Source: UBA7985 sp002690455 (GTDB lineage: Bacteria > Pseudomonadota > Alphaproteobacteria > UBA7985). Taken from it: a DNA stretch of 64,000 nucleotides. The position numbers were made by a program, and so were the translations under genes. Below are positions 17,852 through 25,782 of the stretch, piece after piece (the stretch's first letter is position 1; each line of letters starts with the position of its first letter). The notes below the pieces were generated by a model that was given only the letters and a program-made list of their open reading frames with translations, did no database searches and was not told the origin of the DNA. The DNA is taken from the NCBI GenBank assembly GCA_965662775.1, contig CBFIIW010000003.1, forward strand, positions 158,596 through 222,595. The letters run 5' to 3'.

Positions 17852-18964
17852 TTATCCGGAAATGGTCTGGTTCAGCTCTGCGAGCACTGCGTCGCCCATG
17901 CCGGTACAGGACACCAGCGTCGCCCCGTCGGACATGATATCACCCGTGCGGGTGCCGGCGCCGAGTACAGTGTCCACGGCAGCCTCAAGCATGTCGGCAT
18001 CATCGCCCCGGTCGAGCGAATAGCGCAGGGCCATGGCGAATGACAGGATGCAGGCCAGTGGGTTGGCCTTATTCTGACCGGCGATGTCCGGGGCTGATCC
18101 GTGAACGGGTTCATACAGGGCGTGTGACTTACCCGTGGTCTCGTCTTTCGCACCGAGCGAAGCCGAGGGCAGCATGCCCAATGAGCCTGTCAGCATAGCG
18201 GCCACATCGGAGAGCATGTCACCGAACAGGTTATCGGTTACGATGACGTCGAATTGCTTGGGTGCACGCACCAGCTGCATCCCGCAGTTGTCGGCCAGGA
18301 TGTGTTCGAGTTTCACGTCTGCAAATTCGTTGTCGCGAACCCACTGCACCTCTTCTCTCCAGAGGATACCAGACTCCATCACGTTGTTCTTTTCCGACGA
18401 GTGCACAAGGTTACCGCGCTTGCCGGCCAGATCGAAGGCGACACGCGCCACACGGCGGATTTCCTCGGTGTCGTAAACCTGCGTGTTGATGCCGCGGCGC
18501 TGCCCGTTCGGAAGGTCGGAAATGCCGCGCGGCTCCCCGAAGTAAACCCCGCCTGTCAGCTCGCGGACGATCATGATGTCCAGGCCAGCGACCAGTTCTT
18601 TCTTCAGTGATGATGCTTCAGCCAGTGCATCGAAGCAGATAGCTGGGCGCAGGTTTGCGAAAAGCTCCAGATCCTTCCGCAACCGCAGCAGACCCCGCTC
18701 CGGGCGCAAGGAGAAGTCGAGACTGTCGTATTGTGGTCCACCGACAGCCCCAAACAGCACGCAATCAGCGGCAAAGGCCTTGTCCATGATCGCGTCGGTA
18801 ATCGGCGCACCATAGGCGTCAAAGGCGGCACCGCCAACCTTGTCCTCGGTGATGTTGACGTCGAGACCACGGTTGTCGCCAAACCAGTCCACGATCCGTC
18901 GGACTTCGTTCATTACTTCCTGACCGATGCCGTCACCGGGAAGCACGAGGATATTTTGCGCCAT
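17852..18964 (-). CDS. leuB: 3-isopropylmalate dehydrogenase
   Basis: Oxidative decarboxylation of 3-isopropylmalate in leucine synthesis. Signature parts: LPGDGIGQEVMNEV at about 7-20, SLRPERGLLRLRKDL near 86-100, the metal and substrate segment RVAFDLA and NLFGDMLSDVAAMLTGSLGM near 245-264, and PVHGSAPDIAGQNKANP near 287. Length 370 is typical. It leads the leuB-asd pair. The 278 bases upstream, up to 19242, contain no gene that I can support. Confidence 0.96.
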   Translation of the reverse strand: MAQNILVLPGDGIGQEVMNEVRRIVDWFGDNRGLDVNITEDKVGGAAFDAYGAPITDAIMDKAFAADCVLFGAVGGPQYDSLDFSLRPERGLLRLRKDLELFANLRPAICFDALAEASSLKKELVAGLDIMIVRELTGGVYFGEPRGISDLPNGQRRGINTQVYDTEEIRRVARVAFDLAGKRGNLVHSSEKNNVMESGILWREEVQWVRDNEFADVKLEHILADNCGMQLVRAPKQFDVIVTDNLFGDMLSDVAAMLTGSLGMLPSASLGAKDETTGKSHALYEPVHGSAPDIAGQNKANPLACILSFAMALRYSLDRGDDADMLEAAVDTVLGAGTRTGDIMSDGATLVSCTGMGDAVLAELNQTISG

Positions 18965-19242
18965 AGTCTGAGGCCCTTGTTTTCTAACAATTTCTTTCGC
19001 TTTCCGGTGTAGGTGGCGCGTCGCGGGCTGTCCACGGGTCCAGCCCTGTCTTTCCGGTTGGACTGTGACGAGCCAGACGCAGGCCGCCCCAAGGCTTCTT
19101 CAAACGTTACCGGCCCAGCAAATCGTGCCCTGACTTTGCCGGCGAACGGACATTCGCATAATGCAGCTTCCAGTTGGCAGAAAATTGCAGTTTAAATCAA
19201 AATTGACCATCTATCTGCATTGTCGCACCGGGGCTTTCCATC
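18965..19242. other. Intergenic region between leuB and the SH3-domain gene
   Basis: Divergent promoter region of 278 bases. No convincing ORF or RNA was found. The last 70 bases are AT-rich and probably hold the promoter of the plus-strand gene. No leucine-rich leader peptide was recognised. Confidence 0.4.
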
Positions 19243-20267
19243 TTGAAACACAATTGGGCGTCACATCTACTCGCCGGGCTATTGGGCTTTGGGCTCCTGC
19301 TGTTCTTCATTGCCGTGATGGCGGTTGGTGGACGGGTCGCGCTGGCACAGAGTGTTGGCTTCGGCACAGAATTAGGAACCGGATTTGGCGCCGAAGCGCG
19401 GGCGACAGGCACGCCGTTGTCTTCGTCGACCTTCGGCACCTATCTTGCCACCACCGCCCGTGAACGCTCTACCCAAAGGCTTATCGCAGAATCTCTGATG
19501 ACTGGCACAACGCTGAGCGTTGGCGAGGGTCAACCGGCTACCGGTGCGGGGGTGGGCAACGACCTGAATTTTCAACTCCGGCTGGTTCACTCGGTTCGGT
19601 TCGGTTCCCACTGTTCGACGACCGCTGCTATTTCCAGTTTTTTGTCGACGCTGAGGACTCGACCCTATTGGACGGCGCTTTGCTGGAGCTGGAACTGGTG
19701 CAGGATGGCCGGGTTATCAGTCTGACTCGAGTTGAGGTGGCCGACCTCAGTGGGCGGGCGCTGAGCCGCCGCATTCGGGAATTTGCCTTTGATGGCCCTT
19801 GTCGTCTTGACGGTCTTCGCTTGATCCGGGCGACAGGCGCTTTTCGGCCAGCCGGCGTTAATTACACGGTCCCTGTCGACCTGTTGGAAACCAGCAGCGT
19901 GACAATGGCGGAGTTCAGGCCACTGCCCATTGTGTTGGGCGCTGATAAGCCACTTCCACGCGCGACATCCATTGGATCCGACACGAGTGCGGCCTCAGTC
20001 ACAGTCGATCATCAGCCGAGCGCTTCGATCAACGTGACCGGGACCGTTACTCGGCAACCTTCGTTTGATCAACTTGAACGGTCTTGCGTCGCAACCCGTT
20101 CTAACCTGCGCACTGGCCCGGGAACGGACCACGGTATTCAGGCTGTTTTGGGCGAGGGGGAAGTTCTCTACATCCAACGTCGGACGCCCGATGGCCGTTG
20201 GAACCAGATCATCACCCCCGGTGGAATAGAGGGTTGGGTTTATTTCACCCTGATCCGCGGTTGCTGA
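19243..20267 (+). pseudogene. Exported SH3-domain protein, frame broken at a pentanucleotide repeat
   Basis: Two overlapping frames make up one gene. The first (from a TTG at 19243) encodes a signal anchor or signal peptide (about 1-35, ending RVALAQ) and about 85 further residues. Just after HSVRF at 19591-19605 the frame is lost. The second frame resumes with PLFDDRCYFQFFVDAEDS and runs to 20267, ending in a bacterial SH3 domain (about the last 60 residues: CVATRSNLRTGPGTDH, LYIQRRTPDGRWNQI, GIEGWVYFTLI). Loss of one 5-base unit joins the frames into a 339-residue protein. The product is likely periplasmic and may bind the cell wall. It could be a true frameshift, a phase-variable gene or a sequence error. 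Confidence 0.75.
19591..19605 (+). repeat. Pentanucleotide tandem repeat (TCGGT)x3 at the frameshift
   Basis: Three perfect copies of TCGGT followed by TTCCC. A change of one unit shifts the frame by two bases. Two copies in place of three restore the reading frame from 19243 to 20267. Confidence 0.85.
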
Positions 20268-20290
20268 CGCTGTGCCGTGACCCGTGCCCA

Positions 20291-20334
20291 GATCCCTGCC
20301 CAGATCCCTGCCGAGATCCCTGCCGAGATCCCTT
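20291..20334 (+). repeat. 12-base tandem repeat, about 3.7 copies
   Basis: GATCCCTGCCCA at 20291-20302, then two copies of GATCCCTGCCGA (20303-20326) and a partial GATCCCTT. It lies between the SH3-gene stop and the lipoprotein start. The unit length is a multiple of three, yet no gene reads through it that I can support. Confidence 0.8.
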
Positions 20335-20371
20335 CAATTCCTCCTCAACTGTGAAAGGCTGAAGAACCACC

Positions 20372-20632
20372 ATGAACAGGATCAAGAAACTCTCTGGATT
20401 TGCCCTAGTCGGAGCAGCTGCCCTCGCTCTGGCCGCCTGTGGACCAGGCGACCAGCGGCTGTGTACCGAGGCAAACTGGTATCAGACTGGTGTGCACCAT
20501 GCCCAGCAGGGATGGGAGAACCGATACCGGCATCTGGAAGAAATCTGTGCGAAAATCGGCGTCATCCGGGATGCAGTGGAGTACGACCGTGGTTATCAGG
20601 ATGGGCCGACCCTTCCGCGGCTAAGCTTTTGA
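20372..20632 (+). CDS. Small DUF2799-like lipoprotein
   Basis: An 86-residue lipoprotein: signal peptide (1-22) with lipobox LAAC and acylated Cys23. The mature part carries CTEANWYQTGVHHAQQG, a central EICAKIGVIRDAVEY and the terminal YDRGYQDG, which match the pattern of DUF2799 proteins (repeated WYxxGxxDGxxG and YxxGxxxG). Function is unknown. The Cys at 32 and the later Cys may form a disulfide in the periplasm. A 12-base repeat lies 40 bases upstream. Confidence 0.7.
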   Translation: MNRIKKLSGFALVGAAALALAACGPGDQRLCTEANWYQTGVHHAQQGWENRYRHLEEICAKIGVIRDAVEYDRGYQDGPTLPRLSF

Positions 20633-20929
20633 CGCACCTGCTGACTGTCCACGATTGAGTCTCACAAGCGGTTCATCGTAAAAGCTTGAATTCCGGTGTC
20701 CGCTTAGAGTCGTCGTGTGCCTTGCCTCAGCGTGGCTTCTGCGCGGCGTTTGTCTGGTATTCGCCCCGGCGCCGACGGCCGGTTGGCCAAACGTGACGCG
20801 TTGGCCGGGCTCTGTTCTGCCAACAGGGCATGGCAAAGCCGGTTGTCCTGTTGTTGCTTCTGCGACAGGCTGTCCTCTCATTGGTTGAACGATGCAGAAT
20901 GCGGGCAACACGGAGCAGGGACCACGAGC
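20633..20929 (+). other. Leader region of the homocysteine methyltransferase gene
   Basis: Nearly 300 bases without a supported gene. GGCCAA (20785-20790) and TTGGCC (20801-20806) enclose a small hairpin. I compared it by eye with SAM, SAH and cobalamin riboswitch cores and saw no match. An open frame runs into the gene here, but its sequence does not look protein-like. Confidence 0.4.
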
Positions 20930-22003
20930 ATGAGCACCAGCATGAGTGCGAGCACGAGCACGAGCTTGCAGGGACAGCCGACGGGCGCGGGGATCGAAGA
21001 CCTACTGGGCGAAAAATTGTTCCTGCTGGCTGACGGGGCGACCGGTACCAATCTGTTTGCCATGGGATTGGAGAGTGGTGAGGCGCCTGAGTCCTGGGTG
21101 CTTCAGCATTCTGATCGTGTTCAGGCGCTGCACCAGTCCTTTGTAGATGCAGGCAGCGACCTGTTTCTTACCAACACCTTTGGCGGTACACGGCATCGGC
21201 TGAAGCTTCACGGCTTGGATGCTCAAGTCGGTTCGCTCAATCGTCGGGCAGCGCAGCTCGCACGAGAGGTGGCGGACAAGTCCGGTCGGCAGGTCATCGT
21301 CGCCGGCTCCGTCGGGCCCACTGGGGAAATCCTCGCCCCGCTGGGCAAGCTCGACCGTGCTGATGCGATCGCCAGCTTTGCTGAGCAGATCGAGGGTCTG
21401 GTCGAGGGTGGGATCGATCTGGTCTGGATCGAGACGATTTCTGCACCCGACGAACTCGAAGCAGCGGTCGAGGCGGCTCGGGGGTTTGATATTCCTGTGT
21501 GCGCCACGATGAGTTTTGACAGTGCCGGGCGCACCATGATGGGCCTGACCCCGCGAGCTTTTGCCGGGCTGGCGGCCGACTTTCGCCTCGATGGCTTTGG
21601 CGCCAACTGCGGCGTGGGTGCAGCGGATCTCATGAGTTCTGTGCTGGGGTTCATGGATGCTGCGCCGGCCTGTCCCGTGATTGCTAAAGCAAACTGTGGC
21701 ATCCCCCGCTACCAGGACGGGGCGATCGTCTACAGTGGGACGGTCGCCCAGATGTCGGCCTACGCCCTTCTCGCCAGGGCCGCGGGTGCCCGGATCATTG
21801 GCGGATGCTGTGGCACCAAGCCCGAGCATATCGCCGCGATGCGTAAGGCCCTGGATCGCAACAACAATCCAGATTTTCGCGTGCTTGCGATCGAGATGGC
21901 TTTGGGTGAAATGTCCGACGGTGCGCGGCGAATCGCTACGGGACAGGATGAGCTTCAGGCTTCCTCCCGGAGAAGCGGGGCCGCGCGCCGGCGCCGCGGC
22001 TGA
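20930..22003 (+). CDS. Homocysteine S-methyltransferase family protein (betaine-homocysteine methyltransferase type)
   Basis: Transfers a methyl group, often from glycine betaine, to homocysteine to make methionine. It has LLADGATGTNLFAMGL at about 32-47 and the three zinc Cys: Cys227 in GANCGVG and Cys293/294 in GGCCGTKPEH. Length 357 is close to the family. The ATG at 20930 is preceded by AGGG; another ATG lies four codons on. The N-terminus is a low-complexity Ser/Thr stretch encoded by near-repeats of AGCACG, which probably is not part of the fold. The methyl donor is uncertain; nearby betaine-type genes favour betaine. The next gene starts 17 bases later. Confidence 0.88.
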   Translation: MSTSMSASTSTSLQGQPTGAGIEDLLGEKLFLLADGATGTNLFAMGLESGEAPESWVLQHSDRVQALHQSFVDAGSDLFLTNTFGGTRHRLKLHGLDAQVGSLNRRAAQLAREVADKSGRQVIVAGSVGPTGEILAPLGKLDRADAIASFAEQIEGLVEGGIDLVWIETISAPDELEAAVEAARGFDIPVCATMSFDSAGRTMMGLTPRAFAGLAADFRLDGFGANCGVGAADLMSSVLGFMDAAPACPVIAKANCGIPRYQDGAIVYSGTVAQMSAYALLARAAGARIIGGCCGTKPEHIAAMRKALDRNNNPDFRVLAIEMALGEMSDGARRIATGQDELQASSRRSGAARRRRG

Positions 22004-22019
22004 CCGGAACGTAGACCCC

Positions 22020-23084
22020 GTGCAGGAACCAACACCGGTTGAGCAGCTCGATGCGCTATGGTCACAGGAGGGACGCCTGGCAACGCTTGCGGCCGTCATG
22101 ATGGCGTATGCGCGCACGCTCGGTCCAGTGGGTCATGGTTCGACGGAGCCGGTTACGCCTGACACACGCGATGGGAGGCACAGGCGCGAAGATAGTCTGA
22201 GCGACAATCGCGAGAATCATCCAGACCTCGTCCACGTGCGCGCGGATGACGACGATGATGCGGCCAGCATTCTTGCTTGTGCAGAGGCGCTAGAGGCTGC
22301 TCTTTGTTCCGAAGATTTCGATTTCGAACTGGCTTTGGCTGGGCTGAGCACTCGTCGAGCGCATCTCATCCTGCTGGAACAGGCTGGAATGCACGTTGCT
22401 GAAGGCGTTGATACGGGGCTCGTGACGCTTCTCGATGATCCAAGCCTCTATGACACAGCACTCATGTTGATATGCCAGGATAGTCTCGGCCTCCTGGTGG
22501 CGGAATGGGGGAGGGTAACCGAGGGGCTTTTGACGTTGGTTGAAGTGCACCAGCTGGATGCTGCGGGTTTAGCTCTGGCGCAACACCTCCAGGCCGCGTT
22601 GCAAGGGCAGATGGTGCTTTCGGCGACACGGGATGCTTTGCCATGCCAAATGCCAGCGGGCGTGGTGTCTGCAGGGGCGTTGGCCGAGGAACTGGGCTTG
22701 CAGGTTCCCGATCTTCCATGGTCCGTCGATCCTTGGCCTTTGACAGACATCGCGACGGCGCTCGCCAGCGCGGGGCCAATGCTGAATGCTTTGGGCGGGG
22801 GTGACGGAAACGGGGCGATGCTGCGTCAGGCGGTGGAGAACCTCTTCGACGCGACGGCGAAAGGAGAGGGCGCTCCCTTTGGTCGAGCTGTTGAAGAAGG
22901 GCTGGGGCAATCTTTTGCGGTGGCACTTGAACGCGTGCTTGCCGTCAATAAGGTTCTGGATCGATGGGAAAAGCCTGCTTTCGTGCCAGGCGCGCTGACA
23001 GCTGAACAGCATGGACTGGTACAGGGAGCGTTGGCCCGTGCGCGGGCTCTGCTTGAATTGGTGGGAGAGGGGGAGGCGGGCTGA
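22020..23084 (+). CDS. Unrecognised protein downstream of the homocysteine methyltransferase
   Basis: About 354 residues from the GTG at 22020 (GGAA about 11 bases upstream); an alternative ATG at 21948 would overlap the previous gene by 56 bases. No domain is recognised. It has an N-terminal charged, low-complexity part (about 35-75, with a run of Asp) and then a mostly helical, leucine- and alanine-rich body with segments such as LILLEQAGMHVAEG and QDSLGLLVAEWGRVTEGLLTLVEV. No signal peptide or membrane helix is visible. Tight spacing suggests translation with the methyltransferase. The frame is long, uninterrupted and of ordinary codon use, so I judge it a real gene. Confidence 0.6.
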   Translation: MQEPTPVEQLDALWSQEGRLATLAAVMMAYARTLGPVGHGSTEPVTPDTRDGRHRREDSLSDNRENHPDLVHVRADDDDDAASILACAEALEAALCSEDFDFELALAGLSTRRAHLILLEQAGMHVAEGVDTGLVTLLDDPSLYDTALMLICQDSLGLLVAEWGRVTEGLLTLVEVHQLDAAGLALAQHLQAALQGQMVLSATRDALPCQMPAGVVSAGALAEELGLQVPDLPWSVDPWPLTDIATALASAGPMLNALGGGDGNGAMLRQAVENLFDATAKGEGAPFGRAVEEGLGQSFAVALERVLAVNKVLDRWEKPAFVPGALTAEQHGLVQGALARARALLELVGEGEAG

Positions 23085-23134
23085 GATTCTTACTTGACCT
23101 CGTTGTCTTTCAGGTGAGCTTCAGAGTGCGCGAC

Positions 23135-23170
23135 GCCTTGTCGAAGACCGCGAAGCGGTCGAGACAAGGC
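23135..23170. repeat. Nested palindrome 1
   Basis: GCCTTGTC (23135-23142) pairs with GACAAGGC (23163-23170), and inside it GACCGC-GAA-GCGGTC forms a second stem with a GAA loop. Confidence 0.8.
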
Positions 23171-23227
23171 CGGCGCAACCGTTCCCAGATAAAACTTAGC
23201 GCAGCGCGTGTTGATTGAAAAGCTCGC

Positions 23228-23279
23228 GTGGCGCGCTCGATTTGACGCCGCTTCGCGGCTTACAAATCTCCCACGCGCA
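23228..23279 (+). repeat. 52-base dispersed repeat, copy A
   Basis: Identical over 52 bases to the reverse complement of 63925-63976. It contains the hairpin GCCGC-TTC-GCGGC. It lies 3' of a gene, as does copy B. Confidence 0.9.
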
Positions 23280-23289
23280 GTGAATCGGA

Positions 23290-23312
23290 CACGCCGGGCT
23301 AAGCCCGGCGTG
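23290..23312. repeat. Perfect palindrome 2
   Basis: CACGCCGGGCT (23290-23300), one base, then AGCCCGGCGTG (23302-23312): eleven base pairs. No T-run follows on either strand. Confidence 0.85.
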
Positions 23313-23344
23313 ACGCTCTCTCGCATTTACGGAGTTGCGCGGGG

Positions 23345-23384
23345 GCGGGCCGAAGGCCGCGAAGCGGCCAAGGCCCAAGCCCGC
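23345..23384. repeat. Nested palindrome 3
   Basis: Outer GCGGGC (23345-23350) with GCCCGC (23379-23384), inner GGCCGC-GAA-GCGGCC (23355-23369). The GAA loop is shared with palindrome 1. Confidence 0.75.
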
Positions 23385-23420
23385 AACCCCGCACCTCGCC
23401 CTTCATCCCACGTGACAGGC

Positions 23421-25451
23421 CTAAATCGCAGCTGCCAGCCGAGCTGCCTTATTAATTGCACGCTTGGCATCCAGTTCGGCGGCCTTTTCCGCACCCCCCA
23501 CCAGATGAACCGTCACGCCTTCAGCCTCGAGCGGTTTCACCAGCTCCCGCAGCGGGTCCTGACCCGCGCACAGCACTATACTGTCGACATCTAGCCAGCG
23601 TGGGTTCTCTCGGGCTTCTCCATCGGAAATCATCAGCCCTTCGTCCCCGATCCGTTCATAGTTTACCCCGCCGATAAAACGCACATCTTTCATCCGCAGC
23701 GAAGCGCGATGGATCCAACCAGTGGTCTTGCCTAACCCGGCGCCGTGTTTGCTGGTCTTGCGCTGCAGGAGCGTCACGTGCCGAGCCGGCGGCGCAGGCT
23801 GTGGCCCATTCGCGGCCAGTCCCCCGCGGGCCTGCATTGGGTCTGCCACGCCCCATTCTTGTAGCCACTCATCAACATCAACCGTCGGCGATGGATGGTT
23901 TTGTACCAAGTACTCCGAAACATCGAAGCCAATCCCACCGGCACCAATCACCGCGACCCGCTCGCCAACCTCGGCCCGACCGGACAGAACGTCGACATAG
24001 GATAGCACCTTGGGGTGATCCTGCCCCTCGATCCCCGGATCCCGTGCTGAAACGCCCGTCGCCAGAATTACCTCGTCAAACCCGCTCAGATCTGTCACCG
24101 AAGCCCGCGTATTCAGCCGGATATCCACGTTTGACAGGTCGAGCACGCGCTTGAAGTAAGCCAGCATGCTGTGGAATTCTTCCTTCCCTGGGATCGCGGC
24201 GGCCATATTCAGCTGCCCGCCAATTTTATCCGAGGCCTCGAACAGGGTCACGGCATGCCCGCGTTCGTCTAGGACCAGCGCAGCCTGCATGCCTGCGGCC
24301 CCAGCACCCACCACCGCGACCTGTTTCTTCGCGTCAGTAGGTAGATAGTTCAGTTCCGTCTCGTTACAGGCGCGAGGGTTCACCAGGCACGAGGAGGTCT
24401 TCATTGAAAACGTATGATCCAGGCAGGCCTGATTGCAGCCTATACAGATATTGATCTCGTCGGCACGCCCCTGAGCTGCCTTTTTCACGAACTGCGAATC
24501 CGCGAGGAAGGGGCGCGCCATCGACACCATGTCTGCGCAGCCGTCAGCAAGAATTTGCTCTGCCGTTTCTGGGGTGTTGATGCGGTTTGTGGTGATCAGC
24601 GGGATACCGACTTCGCCCATCATTTTCTTGGTGACCCAGGTAAATGCCCCGCGCGGCACACTCGTGGCGATGGTCGGGATCCTTGCTTCGTGCCAGCCGA
24701 TGCCCGTGTTGATAATCGTCGCGCCGGCCGCTTCGATCGCCTTTGCCAGTGTAACCACTTCCTCCCACGTGGAGCCGTCGGGGATCAGGTCGATCATCGA
24801 TAGCCTGAAAATAAGGATGAAGTCCGGGCCAACGGCTTGGCGACAGCGGCGGACAACCTCAACTGGAAAGCGCATTCGATTGGCGTAGGAGCCGCCCCAG
24901 TCGTCAGTTCGTTTGTTAGTATGGGTGACGAGGAACTCGTTGATCAGATACCCCTCTGAACCCATGATCTCGACGCCGTCATAACCGGCTTCGCGCGCCA
25001 GCATGGTGGCGTTGACATAGGCCTGTATCTGCGCCTCGATGCCGTCAACCGTCAGCTCTCGCGGGACGACAGGGGTTATCGGAGACTTGATCGCTGAGGG
25101 TGCAACCCCACCGGCAGGGTTGTAAGCATAGCGCCCGGCGTGCAAAAGCTGGAGAGCGATTTTGCCACCTTCGAGGTGAACGGCGCTGGTAATCTCACGG
25201 TGCTTTTCCGCATCCTCGCGCGTCTCCATGCAGCCCCCACCGATCACCGGTGCGCCATCTTGGTTCGGACCAAAGCCTCCGGTAACCATTAGTCCAACAT
25301 CCCCTTGAGCCCGTTCAGCAAAGTAGGCGGCGAGACGTTTGAACGTCTTTTCTTCCTCCAGACCGGTATGCATGGAGCCCATGAGCACACGGTTTTTGAG
25401 GGTGGTGAAACCCAGATCCAACGGGCGCAGCATATGGGGATAGTGTGACAT
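23421..25451 (-). CDS. fadH: 2,4-dienoyl-CoA reductase (NADPH), FadH type
   Basis: Iron-sulfur flavoprotein that reduces 2,4-dienoyl-CoA esters in breakdown of unsaturated fatty acids. The N-terminal FMN TIM barrel (about 1-370) contains NRVLMGSMHTGLEE and EVMGSEGYLINEF-like EIMGSEGYLINEFL; the 4Fe-4S ligands are in CIGCNQACLD and SCLVNPRAC (about 340-367); two nucleotide-binding folds follow (VVGAGAAGMQAAL near 380, AVIGAGGIGFDVSEYL near 503). Length 676 and the whole layout match E. coli FadH closely. Related TMADH and DgcA proteins share the fold, and the neighbouring betaine genes make a demethylase worth considering, but similarity to FadH is much stronger. Confidence 0.88.
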   Translation of the reverse strand: MSHYPHMLRPLDLGFTTLKNRVLMGSMHTGLEEEKTFKRLAAYFAERAQGDVGLMVTGGFGPNQDGAPVIGGGCMETREDAEKHREITSAVHLEGGKIALQLLHAGRYAYNPAGGVAPSAIKSPITPVVPRELTVDGIEAQIQAYVNATMLAREAGYDGVEIMGSEGYLINEFLVTHTNKRTDDWGGSYANRMRFPVEVVRRCRQAVGPDFILIFRLSMIDLIPDGSTWEEVVTLAKAIEAAGATIINTGIGWHEARIPTIATSVPRGAFTWVTKKMMGEVGIPLITTNRINTPETAEQILADGCADMVSMARPFLADSQFVKKAAQGRADEINICIGCNQACLDHTFSMKTSSCLVNPRACNETELNYLPTDAKKQVAVVGAGAAGMQAALVLDERGHAVTLFEASDKIGGQLNMAAAIPGKEEFHSMLAYFKRVLDLSNVDIRLNTRASVTDLSGFDEVILATGVSARDPGIEGQDHPKVLSYVDVLSGRAEVGERVAVIGAGGIGFDVSEYLVQNHPSPTVDVDEWLQEWGVADPMQARGGLAANGPQPAPPARHVTLLQRKTSKHGAGLGKTTGWIHRASLRMKDVRFIGGVNYERIGDEGLMISDGEARENPRWLDVDSIVLCAGQDPLRELVKPLEAEGVTVHLVGGAEKAAELDAKRAINKAARLAAAI

Positions 25452-25782
25452 GATCAGATTTCCTCTCGCCAGATCTCAGCCTGAGCTTTCGTTGTATCTT
25501 GGTGTCAGAGGATAAAGGTAGCGCAGTGACGGTGGAAGTCATGCTGTCTTTGGCCCTATGGTGCCAAACCGCACCAAACCCCATAAAAGCCAGAATGATT
25601 TCTGATTTTGATGCTTTGATTGCAAAACAGGTTTATCGAGTCTGCCGCGCCGGGTTTGCGTGTCTTTGTCGGCAGTCGGGCACTGCTGAAACGCCAACTG
25701 ACCTTGTGCCAACTGACCTTGTGCCAACCGACATGGTGACACCTCCCGGCGCGGTTTCTCTGAGCTCAGACGGGTGGGACGT
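25452..25782. other. Intergenic region upstream of fadH
   Basis: 331 bases without a supported gene, between fadH and dsbB on the same strand. It holds a 15-base direct repeat at 25696-25740 and an AT-rich part (25590-25640) likely to contain the fadH promoter. A GAGAGGAAAT ribosome site precedes the fadH start. Confidence 0.4.
25696..25740 (+). repeat. 15-base tandem repeat
   Basis: AACTGACCTTGTGCC occurs twice (25696-25710, 25711-25725), followed by a diverged third copy AACCGACATGGTGAC. Confidence 0.75.

Larger units (their letters stand above)
23085..23420. other. Palindrome-rich region between convergent genes
   Basis: 336 bases with no gene. It holds three strong hairpins and one copy of the 52-base dispersed repeat, listed separately. 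It separates the unknown plus-strand gene and the minus-strand fadH gene, and may stop transcription from both sides. Confidence 0.6.

Noticed and set aside
20717..20929. Longer N-terminus for the homocysteine methyltransferase
   Set aside because: The 71 added residues have no family similarity, and the ATG at 20930 has a ribosome site.
20633..20929. SAM, SAH or cobalamin riboswitch upstream of the methyltransferase
   Set aside because: I could not match any conserved core by eye; a covariance search would decide.
21002..22117. Minus-strand frame of 371 codons opposite the homocysteine methyltransferase
   Set aside because: The plus strand carries intact zinc motifs; the antisense product is His/Arg-rich and not protein-like.
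23290..23312. Rho-independent terminator
   Set aside because: The stem is perfect but no T-run follows on either strand, so it is listed only as a palindrome.
23135..23384. CRISPR array
   Set aside because: The palindromes differ in sequence and spacing; there are no regular direct repeats or cas genes.
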